Below are positions 9,801 to 17,064 of a DNA stretch of 64,000 nt, one piece after another. The notes under the pieces were generated by a model that was not told the origin of the DNA, did not search any database, and worked only from the letters and a program-made list of their open reading frames with translations. Source of the DNA: Dorea sp. (GTDB taxonomy: Bacteria; Bacillota_A; Clostridia; Lachnospirales; Lachnospiraceae); assembly GCA_016295505.1 (NCBI GenBank), contig JAEDLC010000002.1, forward strand, positions 1 through 64,000, given 5' to 3'. Both the position numbers and the translations under genes were made by a program. How positions within the stretch are numbered: the first letter of the stretch is position 1; every line of letters starts with the position of its first letter.

Positions 9801-10197
9801 CAATCACTTCTTTTGGAAGGAGCGAATCCATAAATGCATCAAAACTGGTAACCACGGTCAGCGCTTCCCCGGTCGTAACTGCCTGTATGACCTCCATTCT
9901 CTTTCTCACCAGTTCTTTGCTTCGAATGTCCGCCTGATAAAATAACAGATCCTTTGCCGGATACAGATACGTATTCGGGTCCAGAAAACGATATTCTTCA
10001 TACACCTGTCTGGCCTTTGATTCACTGGAACAGGCGATGACTTTATATTTACAGCCATCGCTCAGCGCATACATCATATGAGATTTCTGGGAATTCACGC
10101 ATCCGCAGACACGCAGCATGCCCGGTGCTTCTGTTTTATTTTTGCAGAGTTCTTCAAACTCCGCCAAATCACTCAATGGCCTGATCAGAGCTTGCAT
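6850..10197 (-). CDS. mfd: transcription-repair coupling factor Mfd
   Basis: This is a 1115-residue ATP-dependent DNA translocase that removes stalled RNA polymerase and recruits UvrA. Domains in order: UvrB-like N-terminal modules (1-330), the RNA polymerase-interacting CarD-like domain (about 450-530; SELKPGDYVVHESHGIGVY), RecG-like helicase lobes with Walker A GDVGFGKTE, the DEEQ box (IIDEEQRFG) and motif VI-type QLRGRVGRS, and the C-terminal TRCF domain (about 960-1070). The length is normal for the family. It follows pth with 2 nt between them, the usual pth-mfd order in Firmicutes. Confidence 0.98.
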   Translation of the reverse strand: MQALIRPLSDLAEFEELCKNKTEAPGMLRVCGCVNSQKSHMMYALSDGCKYKVIACSSESKARQVYEEYRFLDPNTYLYPAKDLLFYQADIRSKELVRKRMEVIQAVTTGEALTVVTSFDAFMDSLLPKEVIEKRIIRIQGDSTISLDEMTEQLTGIGYDREVQIEGPGQFAVRGGILDVYPLTEEQPVRIELWGDEVDSIRTFDVETQRSIENLSEIAICPAVEFPKEEERGVSFLDYFPKEQTLLFLDEPVRLAEKGQGVEEEFMEAQKKRIESGYEMTNAEARLYLTEEILKKMNAYSSVGFFSLDMRCKGLEVRDTMHIQSKNVNPYNNSFEMLTQDLKRLKRNGYRVILLSGSRTRARRLAEDLRDYSLSSYYSDDMDREVQPGEIMTAHGYVAEGYEYPMIKFTVISETDIFGKSRKKKKRKVYEGRKIQSFSELKPGDYVVHESHGIGVYQGIEKIVVDKIAKDYMKISYAQGGNLYIPATQLDMIQKYASADAKKPKLNRLGTQEWTKTKTRVRGAVREIAKDLVQLYAARQEKQGYVYGEDTVWQKEFEEMFPFDETEDQMLAIDAVKRDMQSSKIMDRLICGDVGFGKTEVAIRAAFKAVQEDKQVVYLVPTTILAQQHYNTFLQRMKDFPVRVDLMCRFRTAAQQKKTIEDTKRGLVDIVIGTHRVLSDDLKFKDLGLLIIDEEQRFGVQHKEKIKKLKENVDVLTLTATPIPRTLHMSLIGIRDMSVLEEAPNDRMPIQTYVMEYNDEMVREAIERECARQGQVYYVYNRVEDIAEVTAHVQKLVPDVTVEYAHGQMREHELERIMYDFINGEIDVLVSTTIIETGLDISNVNTMIIHDADRLGLSQLYQLRGRVGRSNRMAYAFLLYRRDKLLKEVAEKRLAAIREFTDLGSGFKIAMRDLEIRGAGNLLGAEQHGHMEAVGYDLYCKMLNEAVKHLKGETEEEETYHTTMDLNVDAYIPDSYIPNEYQKLDIYKRIAAIENQEEMEDMTEELIDRFGDIPKKVETLLAVAALKAQAHSVYVTAVEQKGDTYTFTMYEKAKVHPERIPRLISDFKGELCFKAETGSPCFVYEKKRRSKKEKNTDVLEIVKKVLNGIKGLIEP

Positions 10198-10199
10198 AA

Positions 10200-10784
10200 T
10201 TATGCCTCCTTAGGCTTTACTTTCCTGTTATATTGATTCATGGCAGCCTCTGTCTCCCCATTCAGGAGCATGGACACCGCATCTGCTGCCTTCTGGTATC
10301 CTTCCTTCATCTGCTCTTTTTCTTCTTTTGAAAAATGTCCGAGCACATAATCTGCGAGATCATATTTTCTGGGTTTTTCTCCGACACCGACCTTGATTCT
10401 CAAAAATACATCCGTTCCCAGTTCCGAAAGAATGCTCTTGATTCCGTTATGCCCTCCTGCACTGCCTTTTTTCCGGATGCGAAGCTGCCCTACGCCCAGA
10501 CTGACGTCATCGTAAATGACGATCAGTTCACTCTCTTCATCCACTTTGTAATAATCCACCAGTGATCTAATACTCTCTCCGCTCAGATTCATATATGTCT
10601 GCGGCTTGACAAGAATCACCTTATGACCTTCGATCATACCCTTTCCGATCAACGCACGGCTTTTCCTGGTATCCACAGATATATTATATCGTTCAGCCAG
10701 TGTATCTATGACATCAAATCCCACATTATGTCTCGTTCCCTCGTATTGTAACGTTGGATTCCCAAGTCCTGCAATAATAAACAT
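10200..10784 (-). CDS. pth: peptidyl-tRNA hydrolase
   Basis: This is a 194-residue protein from the ATG at 10784; a GTG three codons earlier is too close to the ribosome binding site GGAG. It hydrolyses the ester bond of peptidyl-tRNA released from stalled ribosomes. Visible family signatures are the start FIIAGLGNPT, the catalytic His in GTRHNVGFDVID, the tRNA-binding YDDVSLGVGQLRIRKKGSAGGHNG and the C-terminal lid (DYVLGHFSKEE). It is the first gene of the pth-mfd-prsA-like run. Confidence 0.97.
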   Translation of the reverse strand: MFIIAGLGNPTLQYEGTRHNVGFDVIDTLAERYNISVDTRKSRALIGKGMIEGHKVILVKPQTYMNLSGESIRSLVDYYKVDEESELIVIYDDVSLGVGQLRIRKKGSAGGHNGIKSILSELGTDVFLRIKVGVGEKPRKYDLADYVLGHFSKEEKEQMKEGYQKAADAVSMLLNGETEAAMNQYNRKVKPKEA

Positions 10785-10962
10785 ATCTCTCACTCTCCGT
10801 TTCTTTCCTTTACCATTCTACAAGAAGCATGCCGATTTGTCACGCAAAATAATCCGGCGGCATTCCCTGCCGGAGTTTTCCTTCCCGCATGCATAATCTG
10901 CACTTTATTTTCATACATTATATAGAACAAAACTATCTTGGAAAGTACAGGAGGTCTCTGCT

Positions 10963-11397
10963 ATGAGTTCCAGAACAAAAATCGTCGTGCTGCATATGAA
11001 AGAAATCATCTACACAGTAGTCTTTGCAATTCTTGCAATTCTATTGATCCTGCTTTTGATATTTATGTTTTCGCCCGGAAAAAAATCAGCCGTCGATACA
11101 GAAGCCAGATACACACCGGGTGTTTATACTTCCACGCTCACACTGAACAACACAGCTCTTGAGGTGGAAGTTACTGTAGACGAATCTCACATCAATTCCA
11201 TACGGTTCGCCAACCTGGATGATACCATTACAACCATGTATCCGCTGATACAGCCGACCATTGAGGATCTTGCCGAACAGATCTATCAGACACAGTCCCT
11301 GGAAAATATCCAATATGACGAAGAGACTCCCTATACCTCCCAGATCATTGTAAATGCCATACAGGAAGCATTGAAAAAAGCCGAAACTACCAGGTAG
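10963..11397 (+). CDS. membrane-anchored FMN-bind-like domain protein
   Basis: This is a 144-residue protein with AGGAGG before the ATG. Residues 14-38 form one membrane segment. The rest (about 48-140) follows the pattern of FMN-bind domains: YTPGVYTSTLTLNN, a beta repeat EVEVTVDESHINSIRF, and a C-terminal TPYTSQIIVNAIQEAL. In canonical members this last part is SGATxTS..., where the Thr is flavinylated by ApbE. Here the SGAT is replaced by EETPYTS, so covalent flavin binding is doubtful. It is probably displayed outside the cell. It is a single gene with a terminator that starts inside its last codons. Confidence 0.6.
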   Translation: MSSRTKIVVLHMKEIIYTVVFAILAILLILLLIFMFSPGKKSAVDTEARYTPGVYTSTLTLNNTALEVEVTVDESHINSIRFANLDDTITTMYPLIQPTIEDLAEQIYQTQSLENIQYDEETPYTSQIIVNAIQEALKKAETTR

Positions 11398-11413
11398 TTA
11401 CGGCTTTTCTTCT
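11377..11413 (+). terminator. intrinsic terminator overlapping the end of the FMN-bind-like gene
   Basis: A near-perfect stem formed by AAAGCCGAAACTAC and GTAGTTACGGCTTTT with a 3-nt loop is followed by a T-rich tract. The stop codon lies inside the stem. Confidence 0.8.
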
Positions 11414-11424
11414 GTTTTGTTACA

Positions 11425-11688
11425 CTATCCTTCCACAATCAGATACCTTCCGTCAGGAAGCGCAAACACTTCTGCAGCCTCTTCCATCTCTTCTGCAGAC
11501 ATTCCTTCCACGTCCATTCCCTCTTCTTCCAGGAATTCTCTGACTTCACTGATACTGTCAACAACAACGGCCATACAGTCTTCCAGAAATGCTTCCGCCT
11601 CTTCCAACGTTCCCGCCACAGGTTCATCAAAAAGCTGTCCCTGATTTTTAAGAAACGTTTTCAGACATTCCTCATCATACTCATACAT
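11425..11688 (-). CDS. small acidic protein of unknown function
   Basis: This is an 87-residue protein from the ATG at 11688 (GGGAGG 10 nt upstream); a longer reading from a TTG at 11724 overlaps the end of the upstream HAD gene. It is very acidic (LEEAEAFLEDC, EVREFLEEEGMDVEG, AEEMEEAAEVF) and ends in LPDGRYLIVEG. I see no signal peptide, membrane segment or catalytic motif and do not recognise the family. It follows the HAD phosphatase gene closely, so the two may be co-transcribed. Confidence 0.65.
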   Translation of the reverse strand: MYEYDEECLKTFLKNQGQLFDEPVAGTLEEAEAFLEDCMAVVVDSISEVREFLEEEGMDVEGMSAEEMEEAAEVFALPDGRYLIVEG

Positions 11689-11716
11689 GATTCTCTTGCC
11701 TCCCTTTCGATAGATT

Positions 11717-12364
11717 TTAAACAAACTGCAAAAGTTCTTCCGGACGTCCGATCATCTCCTTCGCCCCTGCAGCTTCTAACGTTTCCCGATCACGAAATCC
11801 CCACAATACCCCGATCGTCTTTACCCGGGCATTTCGCCCTGTCTTAATATCTACCTCGGAATCTCCTACATACAGGCACTCTCCCTTTTCAACATGCATC
11901 TGATCCAGAAGACAGAAGATACCATCCGGCTCCGGCTTTCTGGCAATGCCTTCTTTCTGTCCCTGTGCATAATCAAAGGTATCCTCTCCGAATACTTCTT
12001 TTACTACTTTTACGGTCTGCCGATCCGGTTTATTTGATAATACCGCCAGTTTCACACCTCTCTCCTTCAGTGCAGCCAACATCTGACAGACGCCTTCATA
12101 AGGTGTTACATGATATGTACAATTTGCATCAAATATGCGTCCATATATCTCCATACCTTCATCCAGACGCAGCCCCTGCGGATCTCCTGACACACGAAGC
12201 GCCTGGTTGATCAGGTATCTGGCTCCGTTTCCCACAAAGCTTCTGCACTGCTCCCGGGTGATCTCCGTAAGTCCCATCTCACGAAGCGTTGCATTCACAG
12301 AATAATGCATAGAATCCAATGTATCAGTTAATGTTCCATCGAGATCAAATATACAAGCTTTCAT
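11717..12364 (-). CDS. HAD-family hydrolase (phosphoglycolate phosphatase-like)
   Basis: This is a 215-residue protein from the ATG at 12364 (AGGAGG 8 nt upstream). HAD motifs: I, FDLDGTLTDT (nucleophile D7, D9); II, LAVLSNK; III, the Lys near RKPEPDG; IV, YVGDSEVDIKTGRNA. The cap is the small helical type inserted after motif I, as in Gph/PGMB-like phosphatases. Substrate cannot be read from sequence; phosphoglycolate or another small sugar phosphate is typical. Confidence 0.88.
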   Translation of the reverse strand: MKACIFDLDGTLTDTLDSMHYSVNATLREMGLTEITREQCRSFVGNGARYLINQALRVSGDPQGLRLDEGMEIYGRIFDANCTYHVTPYEGVCQMLAALKERGVKLAVLSNKPDRQTVKVVKEVFGEDTFDYAQGQKEGIARKPEPDGIFCLLDQMHVEKGECLYVGDSEVDIKTGRNARVKTIGVLWGFRDRETLEAAGAKEMIGRPEELLQFV

Positions 12365-12451
12365 AACACACAATCCTCCTGCACATATCATAGTATGCGG
12401 CAGATAAAATTGCAAGTATAAATACACCTGTTCCAAAGCGCATTTTCCTGT

Positions 12452-12509
12452 AATAAAAGAATTCCGAAGTCATGCCCCGATAAAACATTTTTCTGCACAA
12501 CCCCGGAAT
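12452..12509 (-). terminator. probable terminator after sigG
   Basis: On the minus strand ATTCCG and CGGAAT arms enclose a partly paired interior and are followed by TTCTTTTATT, just after the sigG stop. Confidence 0.5.
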
Positions 12510-12526
12510 CCAGATATCAACCATTG

Positions 12527-13306
12527 CTATGATACCAGATACTGCCGCATCGTTTTTAATGCATTTTTTTCAAGCCTGCTTACCTGCGCCTGCGATATAT
12601 GAATCTCATCGGCCACTTCCATCTGGGTCTTTCCTTCAAAAAAACGAAGGGTAATGATATACCTTTCTCTCTCTCCAAGATGATCCATCGCTGCCTGAAG
12701 TGACAGATCTTCCACCCATTTCTCCTCTTTATTTTTATGATCACTCAGCTGATCCATCACATAGAGTGCATCACCACCATCATTATATACCGGCTCCTGA
12801 AGGCTCATCGGTACCTGTATGGCATCCAGGGCAAATACAATATCTTCCTTTGAGATTCCAATCTCTTCTGCAATCTCCTGAACAGTCGGTTCCCGCAGGT
12901 TCCTGCGAATATAATTCTCCTTTGCATAGATTGCTTTATATGCAGTATCTCTTAAAGATCTGCTGACGCGAATCGAATTATTATCCCTCATGTATCTGCG
13001 GATCTCCCCGATAATCATGGGTACAGCATACGTAGAAAATTTTACGTCCAGCTCCGTGTTAAAATTATTGATTGCCTTGATCAGACCGATACATCCGATC
13101 TGGAACAGATCATCCGGGTTCTCATTATTGCCGCCGAACCTTTTGATCACGCTCAGGACCAATCGGAGATTTCCCTTGATATACTCTTCCTTCGCCTTCT
13201 GATCTCCTTTCTTTATACGCGCAAACAAAGCTTCCTTCTCCTCTTCTTTCAGGATTGGAAGCTTTGCCGTATTTACACCACATATTTCAACTTTTCCCTG
13301 TGCCAT
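12527..13306 (-). CDS. sigG: sporulation sigma factor sigma-G (forespore, late)
   Basis: This is a 259-residue sigma-70 family protein. The N-terminus KVEICGVNTAKLPIL is the sigma-G signature that contacts anti-sigma factors. Region 2 follows (NLRLVLSVIKRFGGNNENPDDLFQIGCIGLIKAINNF), then region 3 and region 4 with the helix-turn-helix (KTQMEVADEIHISQAQVSRLEKNAL). It directs late forespore transcription after engulfment. In most sporeformers it follows spoIIGA-sigE directly; here a beta-CASP hydrolase gene lies in between. Confidence 0.97.
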   Translation of the reverse strand: MAQGKVEICGVNTAKLPILKEEEKEALFARIKKGDQKAKEEYIKGNLRLVLSVIKRFGGNNENPDDLFQIGCIGLIKAINNFNTELDVKFSTYAVPMIIGEIRRYMRDNNSIRVSRSLRDTAYKAIYAKENYIRRNLREPTVQEIAEEIGISKEDIVFALDAIQVPMSLQEPVYNDGGDALYVMDQLSDHKNKEEKWVEDLSLQAAMDHLGERERYIITLRFFEGKTQMEVADEIHISQAQVSRLEKNALKTMRQYLVS

Positions 13307-13428
13307 AATTCAAACCCTCCTGCTAGATGAATAATAAATCTAGTAAAATGATTCTCCATATGGCTTTTTGTTATTCTGTCAGACAGGAAAATAAAAAAAG
13401 TTTTACTCCTTGACAAATTCTGTTCGCA

Positions 13429-15039
13429 TTAACTGCGATCCCATTTATCCGCCAGATTCTGAATCTGAGTCTCGAATTTTGCCATATCCTTATTGGAAAG
13501 GCCTTCGTTCTTATAGACCACATCCAGCAAACGTTTTGCTGCCGCAACCAGACGGTTAAATGCACTCGCGGCTCTCGCTCTTGTAGGTTTCTCCGCTGCC
13601 TTTTTCGGAGCCCTGATTCCCTCGCTTATGACCTCATTTGTCTCAAGATCAATACATCCTCCGGAATATGGAGCAAATGTCCTGCATCCATACTTTTCAT
13701 GTACCAGTCCTGCGAAATGATCTGTAACCGTGTCTTCTCCATGTACAACAATGACTCTCTGCGGTACCGTCTCGAATCCTCCGAGCCAGTTCAGAAGTCC
13801 ATTCATATCCGCATGACCACTGATGCCTTTTAACACTTCAATCTGCGCATTTACCGTAATATTCTCTCCAAAAAGCTTGACACTTTCCGCACCTTCGATG
13901 AGTTTTCGTCCAAGCGTTCCCACCGCCTGATACCCTACGAAGCAGATCGTACATTCTTTTCTCCACAGATTATGTTTCAGGTGATGGCGGATACGTCCCG
14001 CCTCACACATTCCCGATGCGGACAAGATCACCTTCGGTCTCTCATTGAAATTGATCATCTTGGATTCTTCACTGGTAATCGTTGTCTTAAGCCCCTGGAA
14101 CAAAAGCGGATTGATTCCCTGCTCCACCAGTGCCATAGCCTCTTCATCAAAACAGGATTTTACGTTTTTATTAAATACATTCGTGGCTTCAATCGCAAGC
14201 GGACTGTCCACATATACTTCAAATCCCGGATACTCCGGAATCAGATTCTTCTCCTTAATCTCCCGGATAAAATACAGAATCTCCTGTGTACGTCCTACTG
14301 CAAAGGAAGGGATCACAACATTGCCTCCTCTGGCGAACGTTTCCCGAAGGATTCTCGTAAATTCTCCCACATAATCCGGTATGTCTTCTCCGTGTGTCCG
14401 GTCTCCGTATGTAGACTCGATCACCACATAATCAGCTTCTTTTACCGGCTGCGGATCCCGTATGATCGGTTGATTCGTGTTACCGACATCTCCGGAAAAG
14501 ACAATCTTTTTCGTTACATTCTCTTCCGTCACCCATATTTCGATACTGGAAGATCCCAGAAGATGCCCCATATCATTGAAACGAACTTCAATCCCTTCTG
14601 TCAGAACGATCTTCTGGTTGTAATCGATCGGAGCCAGCAGTTTGATTGCCGCATCCGCATCTGCAACCGTGTAGAGAGGCTCATATTCCGGTTCCCCGCT
14701 TCTTTTTGCCTTCCGGTTCCGCCACTCCGCTTCAAATTCCTGAATGTGGGCACTGTCTCGCAACATGATATTGCAGAGATCGGACGTTGCAAACGTCGTT
14801 ACGATCTCTCCTTTAAATCCCTGCTTGCACAACAGCGGAATATTGCCGGAATGATCAATATGGGCATGAGTCAGAAGAATATAATCAATCTCACCCGCCT
14901 TCACCGGCAGCTCCTGATTCTCATACAGATCCGGTCCCTGTTCCATTCCACAATCAATCAGAATATTCTTACCGCAGGCTTCCAGCAAATGACAGCTTCC
15001 CGTCACCTCATGGGCTGCTCCAAAAAAGCCAAGTCTCAT
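13429..15039 (-). CDS. metallo-beta-lactamase fold beta-CASP hydrolase with RNA-metabolism domain
   Basis: This is a 536-residue protein. The MBL core begins at residue 1 (LGFFGAAHEVTGSCHLL) with the zinc motif LTHAHIDHSGN (HxHxDH) and further ligands in NDMGHLLGSS and FSGDVGN. A beta-CASP insert and an RMMBL-type C-terminal part follow (SASGMCEAGRIRHHLKHNL, GISGHADMNGLLNW, VIVVHGEDTV). A Lys/Arg-rich tail (about 465-536) is extra. The family (YsiF/CPSF73-like) comprises RNA or DNA nucleases; the substrate here is not known. It lies between sigE and sigG on the same strand. Confidence 0.88.
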   Translation of the reverse strand: MRLGFFGAAHEVTGSCHLLEACGKNILIDCGMEQGPDLYENQELPVKAGEIDYILLTHAHIDHSGNIPLLCKQGFKGEIVTTFATSDLCNIMLRDSAHIQEFEAEWRNRKAKRSGEPEYEPLYTVADADAAIKLLAPIDYNQKIVLTEGIEVRFNDMGHLLGSSSIEIWVTEENVTKKIVFSGDVGNTNQPIIRDPQPVKEADYVVIESTYGDRTHGEDIPDYVGEFTRILRETFARGGNVVIPSFAVGRTQEILYFIREIKEKNLIPEYPGFEVYVDSPLAIEATNVFNKNVKSCFDEEAMALVEQGINPLLFQGLKTTITSEESKMINFNERPKVILSASGMCEAGRIRHHLKHNLWRKECTICFVGYQAVGTLGRKLIEGAESVKLFGENITVNAQIEVLKGISGHADMNGLLNWLGGFETVPQRVIVVHGEDTVTDHFAGLVHEKYGCRTFAPYSGGCIDLETNEVISEGIRAPKKAAEKPTRARAASAFNRLVAAAKRLLDVVYKNEGLSNKDMAKFETQIQNLADKWDRS

Positions 15040-15087
15040 ATACCCAACCCCTTTTTCTTTTATTGTAACACCTTTTCAGGGGACTGG

Positions 15088-15828
15088 CTATGAATATTTT
15101 ACCATCTCTCTTTTCAATCTCTGCATGATCTTTTTTTCCAGCCTGGATATGTATGACTGCGAGATTCCAAGCATATCAGCTACTTCTTTCTGTGTCTTTT
15201 CCTCCCCGTCCTGCGTGCCAAGACCAAATCTCATCTGAATGATCGTCCGTTCTCTTCCGGAAAGATGATTGACTGCCTTTAACAGAACCCTTCTTTCTGC
15301 CTCATGCTCCAGATCACGGTAGATGGTATCTTCATCCGTTCCCAGGATATCCGACAACAGCAGTTCATTCCCATCCCAGTCGACATTCAGCGGTTCATCA
15401 ATCGACACTTCCATCTTTGTTTTATTATTCCTTCGAAGATACATCAGAATCTCATTCTCAATACATCTGGAGGCATACGTTGCAAGCTTGATATTCTTCT
15501 CCGGATTAAACGTATTAATTGCTTTTATTAATCCAATCGTACCTATAGAAATCAAATCCTCCACACCAACACTGGTATTGTCAAACTTTTTCGCAATATA
15601 TACCACAAGCCTCAGATTATGTTCTATCAGAAGCTTTCTTGCTCCTTCACTCTCCCCTGTTCCAAGACTGCGGATTGCTTCCGCCTCCTCTTCCGCATCC
15701 AGAGGAGCCGGAAGTATATCCGACCCTCCGATATAATGTACATCTTTTCTGTCTGAGAATAACAGTGTCCGAATATCCGGAATCACTTTCAGTTTAAATT
15801 GATGTGGTACTGCTACCTTTATTACCAT
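15088..15828 (-). CDS. sigE: sporulation sigma factor sigma-E precursor (mother cell, early)
   Basis: This is a 246-residue protein, near-identical in layout to B. subtilis pro-sigma-E. An N-terminal pro-sequence of about 27-30 residues (VIKVAVPHQFKLKVIPDIRT) precedes VHYIGGSD, where SpoIIGA cleavage occurs in the known protein. Region 2 (DLISIGTIGLIKAINTFNPE, YASRCIENEILMYLRRNNK) and region 4 (EKTQKEVADMLGISQSYISRLEKKI) are complete. The ATG follows AGGAGG and overlaps the end of spoIIGA by 35 bp, which couples precursor and protease. Confidence 0.98.
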   Translation of the reverse strand: MVIKVAVPHQFKLKVIPDIRTLLFSDRKDVHYIGGSDILPAPLDAEEEAEAIRSLGTGESEGARKLLIEHNLRLVVYIAKKFDNTSVGVEDLISIGTIGLIKAINTFNPEKNIKLATYASRCIENEILMYLRRNNKTKMEVSIDEPLNVDWDGNELLLSDILGTDEDTIYRDLEHEAERRVLLKAVNHLSGRERTIIQMRFGLGTQDGEEKTQKEVADMLGISQSYISRLEKKIMQRLKREMVKYS

Positions 15829-16624
15829 AATTTACTCCTCCTATCAAAACATCAGGATTCAGAATCATCTGAAACTCTTCTCCCGTCAGGCCATTTTCGC
15901 ACACAGCCGTCATCGGCCCGAGGATCTCTTTCTTTTCTCCCGTACATATGACTGTCATCTTATCCAGGGTAACCATCGGCATAACTCCCTGTGTTTTCCC
16001 AATCGAATGATATGGAATATAGCGTAGCGTTTCCGGCAACAGATTGCCCAATAATCGCCTTGCCGTCTTTTTGTCCAATATGCTGACCGCGTTTCCGGTC
16101 ACCGGATCTGTCAGACTGTTTCCCGTATCGATCAGTGCTTCCACTGTACAGCTTTTCCCCTCATAATACAGAATCACTTTACATCTGCTGTTTGTTCTCT
16201 GCCCCAGTCTGAGAATCACTTCCCAGATTCCCGACACTGTGTAATAGCCTGCAACCGCCAGCAAAAAGAACAGGCTGCCGGTCCGGACATATTGTTGAAA
16301 GAACTGCAATATCCCGCCAGTCAGAAATCCACTTATGTAAAGTATGATCCATCCCTGAAAGAGCTTTCTTCCCCACGGAATTCCAAGTCCCGTTTTTATC
16401 ATTGCAATACTTACCGGGCCATGAAAAAGCACCAGCTTTACATATGGCTCCGGAATCGGAAGTATAATCACAAGGCAAGTGAGTGCGGCTCCTGTCAATG
16501 CTCCTGCGTAGATACGTAGATACGCAGCATGGCACCCCAATATCTTTCTGGTGATCATTAACAGAATCGCATCCATCATGAAATTCACCGCAAAAAACAC
16601 ATCTATATACAATTCATAGTACAC
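15794..16624 (-). CDS. spoIIGA: sigma-E processing peptidase SpoIIGA
   Basis: This is a 276-residue membrane protease that converts pro-sigma-E to the active form after a signal from the forespore. The start is GTG at 16624, 6 nt after AGAAGG; it gives the expected beginning YYELYIDVFFAVNFMMD. The N-terminal half has about five membrane segments. The C-terminal half is an aspartic-protease-like domain with the active-site motif LIDTGNSLTDP near residue 168. The end overlaps sigE. A Spo0A-type promoter lies about 60 bp upstream. Confidence 0.95.
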   Translation of the reverse strand: MYYELYIDVFFAVNFMMDAILLMITRKILGCHAAYLRIYAGALTGAALTCLVIILPIPEPYVKLVLFHGPVSIAMIKTGLGIPWGRKLFQGWIILYISGFLTGGILQFFQQYVRTGSLFFLLAVAGYYTVSGIWEVILRLGQRTNSRCKVILYYEGKSCTVEALIDTGNSLTDPVTGNAVSILDKKTARRLLGNLLPETLRYIPYHSIGKTQGVMPMVTLDKMTVICTGEKKEILGPMTAVCENGLTGEEFQMILNPDVLIGGVNYGNKGSSTTSI

Positions 16625-16681
16625 ATCAGGCCTTCTTTCTCTCTGAGTACGCGAAATCGATTTGGTTCTCAAGCAAGATTA

Positions 16682-16746
16682 ATTATACGAGGAGGGGAAA
16701 AAAGATTTTGTCAGATGGTGGACGTCAATTTGATTTTCGTTCGACA
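16682..16746 (-). promoter_or_regulatory. spoIIG-type promoter with Spo0A boxes
   Basis: On the minus strand a perfect 0A box TGTCGAA (16746-16740) is followed by a second, imperfect box TGACAAA that overlaps a -35-like CTGACA (16714-16709). A perfect -10 TATAAT (16687-16682) lies 21 bp further. The long -35/-10 spacing with a 0A box on the -35 is the known arrangement of the B. subtilis spoIIG promoter activated by phosphorylated Spo0A. Confidence 0.75.
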
Positions 16747-17005
16747 GTTCTCGGGAAACACAAGATATGGATGAAAAAGAAATGATTTTATGAATAAAAC
16801 ACGAAAAGAAACACAAGACTTTGTATGAAAAATTAGTAAAAAAAGAAAGAATTTTATGAAAAACGAAAGAAATATATGGGGAATCCTGTCAGAATTAAGC
16901 GATATGAAGATATGTGTAAATCATCAGAAGTGCCCAAGGGCACGTTCTGAGATTGTAAGCGGTCGCCAAGGTCTCAAGCAAGCTTGGACTTTGGCTCGTC
17001 GCTAT
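16747..17005. other. non-coding stretch between spoIIGA promoter and ftsZ terminator, partly structured
   Basis: The first 170 bp are very AT-rich with no convincing gene. The right part is GC-richer and holds a perfect 14-bp palindrome GTGCCCAAGGGCAC (16930-16943) and a longer hairpin (16959-17002; arms GCGGTCGCCAAGGTC and GACTTTGGCTCGTCGC, paired with some mismatches and wobble). I cannot name the element; a small structured RNA is possible. Confidence 0.4.
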
Positions 17006-17038
17006 CACAAAAACCCGGCACACAGATCGTGTACCGGG
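17006..17038 (-). terminator. intrinsic terminator after ftsZ (end of dcw transcript)
   Basis: On the minus strand a stem CCCGGTACAC/GTGTGCCGGG (one G-T type mismatch) is followed by TTTTTGTG, 27 bp after the ftsZ stop. Confidence 0.85.
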
Positions 17039-17064
17039 ATTCATAACAAAATAGATATAAGATA

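Noticed and set aside
7648..9945. Long plus-strand open frames opposite mfd
   Set aside because: They are antisense shadows of a strongly conserved gene, with His/Leu/Ser-rich composition and no ribosome binding sites.
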